NCBI GenBank assembly: GCA_963800275.1 | Contig: CAWDAI010000013.1 | Location: 1 to 64,000 of the forward strand | Length of the DNA: 64,000 nt | Direction: 5' to 3' | Source of the DNA: JAFMJV01 sp963800275 | GTDB lineage: Bacteria; Chloroflexota; Limnocylindria; Limnocylindrales; CSP1-4 | Part shown: piece after piece, positions 34,196 to 41,995 of the stretch | Numbering within the stretch: position 1 is the stretch's first letter | Layout: every line of letters begins with the position of its first letter | Position numbers and translations under genes: made by a program | The notes under the pieces: model-generated | What the model was told of the DNA's origin: nothing | What the model saw: the letters and a program-made list of their open reading frames with translations, nothing else | Database searches by the model: none

Positions 34196-34705
34196 ATGTC
34201 TGAAGCCACTGCGGCTGGCGAGGTCACGGTCAAGCAGGCCGCGAGCAGGAGCCAGCCGGTCGAGGCTGCGCGCATCGCTGCCCGCGACGCTGAGGGCATG
34301 CCCATCCAGCACGGCTGGATGCCCCTCGCCGCGCGCCGTCGATGGATCGAGCCCTTCGTGCTGGCGATGCTCGCGCGCGAGACCTACGGCTACGCCATCC
34401 TTGGCCGGCTGGAGGAGATGCGCATCAGCAACGGCCCCCTCGACGTGGGCCTCATCTACCGCACGCTGCGTGATCTCGAGCGCGACGGCCTCGTGAGCTC
34501 CTCGTGGGCCGCAGAGTCAGCGGGGCCCCGCCGGCGCGCGTACGCCCTGACCGAGGCCGGCCTTGATGCGCTCGATGACTGGGCCGTGGTGATGCGCGAG
34601 CGGGCCCGGCTCATCGGCGAGTTCAACGCCGACTACCTCGAGGCGGTCAGCCGGCCCCAGTTTGCCGATGGCCCAGGCGCTGGCAGTCGAGGCGCCCAGG
34701 GCTGA
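34196..34705 (+). CDS. PadR-family transcriptional regulator
   Basis: A 169-residue protein with the PadR winged helix at about residues 50-125: FVLAMLARETYGYAILGRLE, GPLDVGLIYRTLRDLERDGL, RRRAYALTEAGLDALDDW. The C-terminal helices (about 130-160) are short, as in PadR subfamily s2. The palindrome ACATATGT (34192-34199) overlaps its start codon and could be an autoregulatory site. Upstream is TACGAT (34161-34166), a likely -10. It is the nearest regulator to the hemerythrin and DsrE/TusA/Hdr genes. Confidence 0.85.
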   Translation: MSEATAAGEVTVKQAASRSQPVEAARIAARDAEGMPIQHGWMPLAARRRWIEPFVLAMLARETYGYAILGRLEEMRISNGPLDVGLIYRTLRDLERDGLVSSSWAAESAGPRRRAYALTEAGLDALDDWAVVMRERARLIGEFNADYLEAVSRPQFADGPGAGSRGAQG

Positions 34706-34795
34706 CGCCGTGGCGGCCGACGCCGTGGCTCTCTGACGCCGTGGATCTCTAACGCCGTTGGCGGCTGATGCCGTGGCGGCCGACGCCGGGGATCG
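34701..34795. repeat. short imperfect tandem repeats between PadR and hemerythrin genes
   Basis: Six or so copies of GACGCCGTGG-like decamers. A larger unit (GCTGAYGCCGTGGCGGCCGA, then CGCCG) occurs twice, beginning at 34701 and about 34764. They fill the 90 bases between convergent genes. No hairpin with a T-run is seen. Confidence 0.5.
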
Positions 34796-35290
34796 CTAGA
34801 GCGGCTCTGCCTCGGCGTGGGCGAGGCCCCTTGCCACCTCGGCCTGCTCCTCGGGCGAGAGGTTGTGCTCGAGCACGCGCAGGTATTCCTCTTCCTCCGC
34901 GATATGCACCTTGAGCATGGCGTAGAGGCGGTAGAGCACCCGCCGCAGCCCGACCGAGCCGGCCGGCCCCAGGGCGTCCGCGTCAAGAGCCTCCTTGAAT
35001 GTGCCCAGGCGCTCGACCAGGGCCCGGATCTCGTCGTGCTCCCGGCGCATCTGGGTCATCGAGTGGCGGTTCTGCATGAGCCGGTCGAGCTCGGGGTAGA
35101 CGCTCTTCTCCACGACCTCGATGTGCGGCAGCAACGACCCGATGATGAAGCCGTGCACGAGGTAGAAGCGATCTTCGAAGCGAGCCGGCCGCGGCCGCTC
35201 GTCGAGCATATCCGCGAGCACCGGCAGGCCGTCGAGCATGGTGTTGATCCGTTCGTGGTGCTCGTGGCCGGCGATGGTTACCGTGGTCAC
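34796..35290 (-). CDS. hemerythrin-like (HHE-domain) protein
   Basis: A 164-residue four-helix protein with the di-iron ligand pattern of hemerythrin-like domains: AGHEHHERINTML near the N-terminus, HGFIIGSLLPHIEVVEKSVY, MRREHDEIRALVE, and VHIAEEEEYLRVLEHNL. Such proteins bind O2, NO or reactive oxygen, or store iron. The start is the GTG at 35290, preceded by GGGAGGA and a full promoter. It diverges from the DsrE-TusA-Hdr operon and shares its regulatory region, which suggests redox or oxygen sensing tied to that pathway. Confidence 0.82.
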   Translation of the reverse strand: MTTVTIAGHEHHERINTMLDGLPVLADMLDERPRPARFEDRFYLVHGFIIGSLLPHIEVVEKSVYPELDRLMQNRHSMTQMRREHDEIRALVERLGTFKEALDADALGPAGSVGLRRVLYRLYAMLKVHIAEEEEYLRVLEHNLSPEEQAEVARGLAHAEAEPL

Positions 35291-35320
35291 GTCTCTGATC
35301 CTCCCGTGTTGTCGGGGCTG

Positions 35321-35349
35321 ACGATACCGAGCCGTCAGGCCCGCTACAA
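35321..35349 (-). promoter_or_regulatory. sigma-A-like promoter of the hemerythrin gene
   Basis: Minus strand: TTGTAG (35344-35349), 17 bases, TATCGT (35321-35326). It lies 30 bases before the GTG at 35290 and is followed by a good ribosome site. Confidence 0.5.
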
Positions 35350-35355
35350 GCATGC

Positions 35356-35441
35356 CCACATGTCGCTATGCGCACGACAGGTCCATGTGGCCCTTGCCGC
35401 AGGTACAATATGGCCCACGCATATAGATGGACCAAACATGT
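35356..35441. promoter_or_regulatory. dyad-rich regulatory region upstream of the dsrE-tusA-hdr operon
   Basis: It contains CCACATG (35356-35362) inverted as CATGTGG (35384-35390), two exact ACATGT palindromes (35358-35363 and 35436-35441), and ATATG (35408-35412) inverted as CATAT (35420-35424). A TACAAT at 35404-35409 may be the -10 of the operon. PadR proteins often bind ATGT...ACAT half-sites, so the adjacent PadR regulator is the best candidate; this is inference. Confidence 0.45.
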
Positions 35442-35524
35442 AGAACTGGATGTGCCGGTCCACCTCGATGTGGTCGGCGCATCGCAAGCCCGGCCGACCA
35501 CTACCCACAGGAGACCCAACAGGC

Positions 35525-35893
35525 ATGGACGCACCCGAGAAGATCGTCGTCATCGTCACCCACGGCCCGGACCAGGCGGAGCTGGCCACCATCCCCTTCG
35601 TGATGGCTGCCGGGTCCCTGGCCTCTGACGTCGAGTTGGTCATGGCCTTCCAGGCCGAAGGCGTGGAGCTGTTGACCAAGGGCGGCGTCGATGGCGTGCA
35701 GGCCAAGGGGTTCCCGGTGCTGGCCGAGCTGATGCAGACCGTCCAGGACCTCGGCGGCCAGCTCCTTGGCTGCTCGCCCTGCCTGGAGGGCCGGGCCCTC
35801 ACCGAGGCCGATCTGCGCGAGGGCGTGGAGGTCATCGGCGCGGCGCGCCTCATCTCCGAGGTCACCTCGGCCACGGCCACCCTCACCTACTAA
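35525..35893 (+). CDS. DsrE-family sulfur-carrier-like protein
   Basis: A 122-residue DsrE/DsrF-fold protein: KIVVIVTHGPDQAELATIPF, MAAGSLASDVELVMAFQAEG, VDGVQAKGFPVLAELMQTV, and the cysteine-bearing loop GGQLLGCSPCLEGRALTEAD (Cys about 85 and 88), then GVEVIGAARLISEVTSATA. The cysteine loop matches the persulfide-accepting site of DsrE-type carriers. It is first of the operon dsrE-tusA-mvhD-hdrA-hdrA-hdrC. In sulfur oxidisers DsrE and TusA pass sulfane sulfur to the sHdr or Dsr machinery. Confidence 0.82.
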   Translation: MDAPEKIVVIVTHGPDQAELATIPFVMAAGSLASDVELVMAFQAEGVELLTKGGVDGVQAKGFPVLAELMQTVQDLGGQLLGCSPCLEGRALTEADLREGVEVIGAARLISEVTSATATLTY

Positions 35894-35931
35894 CCGGCGC
35901 AGCCCGCAGTCAGAGCGAAAGGATCACCACC

Positions 35932-36198
35932 ATGACCGACATCGTTGATCAGTCCACCCTCGCCAGCCTCGAGGTCGGCAAGGTCGCCGACGCGCGGGGC
36001 AGCGCCTGCCCCGGCCCGCTGCTGGAGGCCAAGAAGTCCATCGGCGGCGTGCCCGTCGGCGGCGTCCTGGAGATCCTCACCACCGATCCCCAGACCAAGA
36101 ACGACATGAGCGCCTGGTGCGCCAAGGTCGGCCACGGCTTCATGGGCGTGGCGGACGCTGACGGTTACGAGCGCGTCTTCGTCAAGCGCGCCAAGTAG
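35932..36198 (+). CDS. tusA: TusA-family sulfurtransferase
   Basis: An 88-residue TusA protein. The active-site motif DARGSACPGPLLEAKKSI has the conserved Cys-Pro-x-P (CPGP, Cys about 27) that carries the persulfide. The remaining beta-alpha-beta sequence is typical (GGVLEILTTDPQTKNDMSAW, CAKVGHGFMGV). An AAAGGA site precedes the ATG. It follows dsrE by 38 bases. TusA linked to Hdr-like genes indicates delivery of protein-bound sulfur to the complex encoded downstream, rather than only tRNA thiolation. Confidence 0.9.
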   Translation: MTDIVDQSTLASLEVGKVADARGSACPGPLLEAKKSIGGVPVGGVLEILTTDPQTKNDMSAWCAKVGHGFMGVADADGYERVFVKRAK

Positions 36199-36276
36199 CG
36201 CTCGTGATTTTGGTCGCCCAGGGCTGCGCGGGAACGACCACGGCAGGCTGATCAGGAAGGGGACGAGAGCGGGATC

Positions 36277-36744
36277 ATGACGGCACCAGCGACGACCGAC
36301 GAAGCGGCGGTGGGCACGCGCCCCACGCGCATGCTCGTCATCGCCACGTTGCTGTGCTCCTACCCGGGCATCGACGCCACGGGCCAGGCGCACATGGAGT
36401 ATCCACCCAACACGTACGTGATCCCCACGCCGGACCCGGTGATGTTCCCGGAGTCGTTCTACCTCTACTGCTTCGAGCAGGGGGTGGACGCCATCCTCAT
36501 CGCCTCCTGCGGTACCGACAGCCCGTACAAGGGTTCGTTCGAGCAGCTGGCCCGACAGATCGACCACACCTACGCGCTGATGAAGGCCCGGGGCATCGAT
36601 ATCCGTCGCCTCAAGCTGACGGCCATCTGCTCGGTCTGCACCAAGGCCTTCATCAAGGAGGTCGCCGAGATGGAGAAGGTGCTCGACGACCTCGGTCCCA
36701 TCGGGCCCGTGGCCCCGGCCCCCGCCACAGAGGTCGCGGCATGA
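36277..36744 (+). CDS. MvhD/FlpD-like hydrogenase iron-sulfur subunit, divergent
   Basis: A 155-residue protein aligning by pattern with the MvhD family, which passes electrons to HdrA via a [2Fe-2S] cluster: YPPNTYVIPTPDPVMFPESF, FEQGVDAILIASCGTDSPYK, MKARGIDIRRLKLTAICSVC. Four cysteines remain (in LLCSY, ASCGT and the pair ICSVC). The canonical CxWC and GC.xxDC pairs are each reduced to one Cys, so cluster ligation is altered or different. It overlaps the first hdrA start by four bases (ATGA). In QmoB this domain is usually fused to the HdrA-like subunit; here it is separate. Confidence 0.7.
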   Translation: MTAPATTDEAAVGTRPTRMLVIATLLCSYPGIDATGQAHMEYPPNTYVIPTPDPVMFPESFYLYCFEQGVDAILIASCGTDSPYKGSFEQLARQIDHTYALMKARGIDIRRLKLTAICSVCTKAFIKEVAEMEKVLDDLGPIGPVAPAPATEVAA

Positions 36745-38148
36745 CCGGATCCCATCGGACCGTGAGCGAGAGCCACGACTACGACGTCCTCGTCATCGGC
36801 GGCGGCATCGCCGGCCTCCAGACCTCGCTGGACCTGGCTGACCGCGGCCGCAAGGTGCTGGTCGTGGAGAAGGAGCCCAGCATCGGGGGCAAGATGATCG
36901 CCCTCTCCAAGGTCTTCCCGACCATGGACTGCGCCTCCTGCATCACCACCCCGCGCATGTCCAGCGCGGCGCACCACGACAACGTCGACATCTGGGTCTA
37001 CTCGGATGTGGAGGAGCTGACGCCCGACCCCGCGGGCGGCTTCAGCGCCACCGTCCGGCGCCGCGCGACCTACGTGGACGAGGACGCCTGCATCGGCTGC
37101 CGGCTGTGTGAGTACGCCTGCCCGGTGGAGGTGCCGCACGATTTCGAGGGCCGGATGGGCGCCCGCCGGGCGGCCTACATCCCCTTCGGCACGGCCATCC
37201 CGCAGCTGGCGCTCATCGATGCCAGACGACTGCATCTACTGCGGCAAGTGCGAGAAGGCCTGCCCGACCGACGCCATCGACTTCGCGCAACAGGATCGCG
37301 TGGAGCGACTGCACATCGACGCGGCGGTCCTGGCCACCGGCTTCCAGACCACGCCTACGGACGCCAAGGCCGAGTACCACGGCGAGGCCGCCAACGTCAT
37401 CTCCGCGCTGGAGATGGAGCGGCTGCTCGCGCCCAACGGTCCCTACGGCCGCGTGCTGCGCCCATCCGACGGCAAGATCCCCGACCGCATCGCCTACGTG
37501 CAGTGCGCCGGCTCGCGCGACGAGACGCTGGGCGTGCCCTACTGCTCGCGCGTCTGCTGCATGTACGCCATCAAGCAGGCGATGCTGCTGTCGGGCGCGC
37601 TGCCCCTGGCCGACATCACCATCTACTACATGGACATCCGCACCTTCGGCAAGGGCTACGAGCAGTTCTACCAGAACGGCCCGGGCCATGGGCATCGAGT
37701 TCGTCAAGGCCAAGGTCGCGCGCATCGACGAGCAGGCTGACGGCGACCTCAAGCTGCGCATCGAGCGCATCGAGGGCGACGGCTCGGTGGCCGAGCCCGT
37801 GCACGACCTGGTCGTGCTCTCGGTGGGCATGCTGCCGGGCACCGACCCGCGCTCTTCGTGGGCGTGGATCTGGACAAGCACGGCTTCATCGCACCGGCCG
37901 ATCCCAAGCTCGACACCACCCGCACCAGCCTGCCGGGCTTGTTCGTCACCGGCACGGCCATCGCGCCCAAGGACATCGTGGACAGCGTGGTCGAGGCCAG
38001 CGCCGCCGCTGCGCGCGTCGAGTCCTACCTGAGCGCCACGGTCGGCGGCCAGGCCCAGATCGCCCAACCACTCGTCTCGGTGCGCGAGATGACCCGCGAG
38101 GAGCTGGCCGTGGCCGGCGCCCTGGAGGAGGCACACCATGGTCAGTGA
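36741..38148 (+). CDS. HdrA-like (QmoA-type) FAD/Fe-S oxidoreductase subunit, three single-base indels
   Basis: The corrected length is 468 residues. The FAD-binding N-terminus is YDVLVIGGGIAGLQTSLDLA, followed by FPTMDCASCITTPRMSS, the HdrA cluster-binding region, two ferredoxin-type sites (CIGCRLCEYACP and CIYCGKCEKACP), and the HdrA pattern CAGSRDE ... YCSRVCCMYAIKQA. The C-terminus is LPGLFVTGTAIAPKDIVDS. Frames change near 37221 (+1), 37684 (+1, GG read as GGG) and 37852 (-1); the three corrections restore a frame exactly from 36741 to 38148. Lacking HdrA's N-terminal domain, it resembles QmoA. The stop overlaps the second hdrA gene by 11 bases. Confidence 0.82.
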
Positions 38149-40299
38149 GGAATGGCCCGCCAGCGACCAGGGACCTGATTGCCCCGAACCAGCCGGCGAC
38201 GAGGGCCCGTCGCTCGCCGATGCACAACTCGACGTGAGCGCGGCCGCCAGCCCGGCCGGACCGGGCGAGCGCCTGGGAGTCTACGTCTGCCACTGTGGCG
38301 GCAACATCAGCGACGTGGTCGATGTCGACGCCGTGGCGGAGACACTCAGCCGTGAGGATGGCGTGGCCGTCGCGCGGCACATCACCTTCATGTGCTCCGA
38401 CGAGGGCCAGGGACAGATCACCTCTGACATCGAGGAGCTCGGGCTCGACCGCGTCATCGTGGCCGCCTGCACGCCCTCGCTGCACCAGACCACCTTCCGC
38501 AAGGCGGTGGTCCGGGCCGGCATGAACCCCTACCTGTTCCTGCCGGCCAACATCCGCGAGCAGGTCAGCTGGGCCCACCCCCATGACGCCCAGGCCGCGA
38601 CCGACAAGGCCATCGCCGTGGTGCGGGCAGCCGTGGGCAAGTCTCGCCTGCTGGAGCCGCTCGACCCGGTGCGCGTCGACGCCGTCCACCGGGTGCTGGT
38701 GGTGGGCGGTGGCGTGGCCGGCCTGCGCGCCGCGCTCGAAGCCGCCGACATGGGCCAGCAGGTCACGCTCATCGAGGCCAGCCCCTTCCTGGGCGGGCGC
38801 ACGATGCAGCTGGGCTCCGTCTACCCCACCGATGAGCCGGCCGTGCCACTGGTGCGCCGCCTGCTGGCGGCCGTCGACGCGCACCAGCACATCGAGGTGC
38901 GCACCTACACCCGCCTGACCGAGCTGACCGGCTTCCTCGGCGACTTCAGCGTGACCCTGACCACGGAACCGCGCGGCGTGGACGAGGCGCTCACGGACGA
39001 GGCTGCGGCCATGGCCGCCTGCCCCACCGTCGTGCCCAACGAGTTCGACGACGGCCTGACCACGCGCAAGGCCATCTACCGGCCACACCCCCAGGCGCAG
39101 CCGGCCCTGGCGGCCATCGACTGGGCTTGCTGCACCCGCTGCGGTGAGTGCGTGCTGGCGGCCGGTGCCGGCATCACCATCGACGACGTGCCCGAGTCGG
39201 AGACGATCGAGGTCGGGCGCGGTGATCATGGCCACCGGCTACGACCACTACGAGCCGCGCGAGGGTGAGTACGGCTACGGCACCTCGCCGCGCGTGCTCA
39301 CCCTGCCCCAGCTCGAGCGCATGCTCGACCCCGAGGGCCCGACCGGCGGCAAGCTGCGTGGTCGAGGGCGCCGTCCCGCGCTCGGTGGCCTTCATCCACT
39401 GCGTGGGCAGTCGGCAGATCGCCGGCGTGGACGAGCCAGGGACCGACGGCAAGCTCAACGAGTACTGCTCGCGCGTGTGCTGCACGGCCACCCTGCAGGC
39501 CACCAACGAGGTTCGGCGGCGCTACCCGGCCACCGCCGTGTATGACCTCTACCGCGACATCCGCACGTACCAGAAGGAGCAGGAGGACTACTACGTCGAT
39601 GCCTCCAAGCTGGGCGTGCGCTTCATGCGCTTCGACGAGGCCAGCGGCCCGCCGTCGCGCTCGCCGGAGGGTGACTACCCGCTGACCGTCCGCGTCACCG
39701 ACACGCTCACCTTCGGGACCGAGCTGGAGGTGCCGGCCGACCTGGTGGTGCTGGGGGTGGGCATGAAGCCCCGCGACATCGCCGACATCATCGACATGAC
39801 CAAGGCACCGGTGGGCGACGACGGCTTCCTGCTGGAGGTGCATCCCAAGCTGCGGCCGGTCGAGACCTCCATCCCGGGGATCTACCTCGCGGGCACCGTG
39901 CAGGGCCCCAAGGACATCACCGAATCCACGTCGTCCGCCTCTGCCGCGGCGGTGAAGGCCGCCACGGTGCTGGCCCGCGACTACGTCGAGATGGAGCCCT
40001 TCGTGGCCCGCGTCGATCCCTCGCGCTGCGTGGGTGCCGGGAGCTGCCTGGAGGCCTGCCAGTACGACGGCGCCATCGCCATGTCCGAGGTCGAGACCGA
40101 GGAGGGTGTCTTCGAGCACAAGGCCTATGTCAACCCCGTCGCCTGCGTCGGCTGCGGCGCCTGCGTCGCGGCCTGTGCCTCGTCCGCCATCGACGTGCAG
40201 GGCTGGGAGATGGACCAGTACCGAGCCATGATCGATGCCATCACCAGCGCCCCGCCCGACGGCTCGGGACAGCGCTCGGCCGTGGAGGTGTCCGCGTGA
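38138..40299 (+). CDS. HdrA-like (QmoB-type) flavoprotein with N-terminal HdrA domain, two single-base indels
   Basis: The corrected length is 719 residues. It starts with a full HdrA N-terminal domain (RLGVYVCHCGGNISDVVDVD ... VIVAACTPSLHQTTFRKAV), then the FAD fold HRVLVVGGGVAGLRAALEAA, HCVGSRQIAG ... YCSRVCCTATLQATN, and C-terminal ferredoxin sites CVGAGSCLEAC and CVGCGACVAAC. The first of these has Ala where the second Cys should be. The DCxxC cluster region of HdrA is lost. Frames change near 39219 (+1) and 39357 (+1), giving exact continuity to 40299. It should pair with the QmoA-type protein upstream and overlaps the HdrC gene by four bases. Confidence 0.8.
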
Positions 40300-41783
40300 G
40301 CGCCAAGGACGGGGCCGTGACCCCGCTGGAGATCTTCAAGCAGCGCAACGGCCCCGCGTCCGAGGAGCTGCTGGCCCTGGTGAAAGTGAACAACAAGCGC
40401 AAGGCCACCATCAAGAAGACCCTCAAGGAGGGGCCCATGACGGTGCCGCAGCTGGCCGAGGCCACCGGCCTCGAGCCCGCGGACGTGCTCTGGACCCTGA
40501 CGGCCATGCGCAAGTACGGCCAGGCCGTGGAGGAGGGGGTCGACGGCGACTATCCCCGCTACACCCTGCCCGCAGAAGGAGGTGAAGCGATGACCGCCAC
40601 GACGCAGACGGTGGCGGTCCGGGTCGACCCCGCGCTGCTGCCGGAGATCAAGCGCTACGGCGCGTTCGACGTGGACGCCTGCTTCAACTGCGGCAACTGC
40701 ACTGCCGTCTGCCCACTCACCGCAGGCGACTCCACCTTCCCGCGTCGCATCATCCGCTACGCCCAGGTGGGCATGAAGGAGCAGGTGCTCTCGAGCAAGG
40801 AGCTGTGGACCTGCTACGCCTGTGGCGAGTGCTCCGAGACCTGTCCGCGGCAGGCCGAACCGTCCGAGTTCATGGCCGCCGCCCGCCGCTACGCCACGGC
40901 CGAATACGACCGCACCCGCATCTCGCGCTTCCTCTTCCTGCAACCCCTCCTGGGCACGATCGCGGCGGTCGCCTTCGCGGTCTTCCTGGCGCTCTTCATG
41001 TTCGTCAACCGGGCCGGTCCCGCGCCCGCCGGCGAGACGGCCTTCTTCGAGTGGATCCCGGCCGGCATCATCCATGACATGGGCATCGTGGTCATGGCCC
41101 TCGTCGTGCTCGCCGGCCTCGCCGGTGTCATCACCATGATCGGCAAGACCGCCCCGGCCAGCGGGATCGCCTGGCGCGAGCTGGGCGATCGCCAGGGCCT
41201 GCGTGCCGTGGGCTCGGCGCTGTGGTCGTCGCTGGCGATCGAATCGCTGGGCCAGAAGCGCTACCGCGACGACTGCGAGAGCGAGGAGGCCAGCCTGCCG
41301 CTCTATCGGCGCACCTGGTTCACGCACGCGGCCGCGATGTTCGGGTTCCTCGGCCTGCTGGCCGCGACCACGCTCGACTACGGCCTGGGGATCCTGGGCC
41401 TGCGCCAGACCGGCGAGATGGTGCCGCTGTGGTACCCGGTGCGTCTGCTGGGCACGATCGCAGGGATCCTCCTGGTCTACGGCGTGACCATGCTCATGCT
41501 TCGCCGCTATCGCCGCGAGGCGCGCACGGTGCGCCGATCCTTCAGCTCTGACTGGATGTTCCTGTGGCTGCTGTGGATCACCGGCGTGACCGGCTTCGTC
41601 ATCGAGCTGGCGCTCTACCTGCCGGCGGCGCCGATGTGGGGATACGTCCTGTTCCTGGTCCACGTGGGCATCGCCATGGAGCTGGTCCTGCTGGTGCCCT
41701 TCACCAAGTTCGCGCACGTCATCTACCGGCCGGTGTCGCTGTTCCTGGGCGCGCTGGCCGAGAAGCGCAAGGCAGTCGCCTAG
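40296..41783 (+). CDS. HdrC/cytochrome-b fusion (QmoC-like) with N-terminal winged-helix-like extension
   Basis: A 495-residue protein. Residues 1-90 look like a small winged helix (LLALVKVNNKRKATIKKTLK, MTVPQLAEATGLEPADVLWT). Residues 100-215 are HdrC: CFNCGNCTAVCPLT and CYACGECSETCPRQ bind two [4Fe-4S] clusters. Residues 215-495 hold six membrane segments, with histidines suited to haem b (IIHDMGIVV, TWFTHAAAMFG, FLVHVGIAMEL, FAHVIYRPV), as in QmoC, HdrE and DsrM. It should link the HdrA-like flavoproteins to menaquinone. An internal ATG at 40590 has a perfect Shine-Dalgarno, so a shorter HdrC-only form (397 residues) is likely or may be the original gene. Confidence 0.82.
   Translation: MSAKDGAVTPLEIFKQRNGPASEELLALVKVNNKRKATIKKTLKEGPMTVPQLAEATGLEPADVLWTLTAMRKYGQAVEEGVDGDYPRYTLPAEGGEAMTATTQTVAVRVDPALLPEIKRYGAFDVDACFNCGNCTAVCPLTAGDSTFPRRIIRYAQVGMKEQVLSSKELWTCYACGECSETCPRQAEPSEFMAAARRYATAEYDRTRISRFLFLQPLLGTIAAVAFAVFLALFMFVNRAGPAPAGETAFFEWIPAGIIHDMGIVVMALVVLAGLAGVITMIGKTAPASGIAWRELGDRQGLRAVGSALWSSLAIESLGQKRYRDDCESEEASLPLYRRTWFTHAAAMFGFLGLLAATTLDYGLGILGLRQTGEMVPLWYPVRLLGTIAGILLVYGVTMLMLRRYRREARTVRRSFSSDWMFLWLLWITGVTGFVIELALYLPAAPMWGYVLFLVHVGIAMELVLLVPFTKFAHVIYRPVSLFLGALAEKRKAVA
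40576..40592 (+). promoter_or_regulatory. strong internal ribosome-binding site for the HdrC part
   Basis: AAGGAGGTGA (40576-40585) precedes the in-frame ATG at 40590 inside the QmoC-like gene. It is the closest match to the anti-Shine-Dalgarno sequence in the window. It lies exactly at the junction between the winged-helix extension and the HdrC domain. Confidence 0.7.
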
Positions 41784-41995
41784 CCGAGGGGGCCGCCGGT
41801 CGCCGGTCGCCGGTCGCGGCCACCCAGCCGGCCGGCTCGGCGGATGCCGTCTCGCCGCCTGCGCCGCGCCTCGGATCAGCGGACGCACCCGGAGCGCGGT
41901 CGAACAGCCGGGATTTTGATTACACTTGTGCTATCGGCGCCCGGCTTCCCGCCGTCGCGCGCCACCATTCCACTCACGTCAATCGGGGATCCTGG

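Noticed and set aside
37215..39360. Programmed ribosomal frameshifting in the HdrA-like genes
   Set aside because: There are five different sites without slippery heptamers or stimulatory structures; single-base errors in short homopolymers explain them better.
36741..40299. Classical methanogen HdrABC or sHdr system
   Set aside because: No HdrB is present and HdrC carries a cytochrome b domain; the QmoABC layout fits better.
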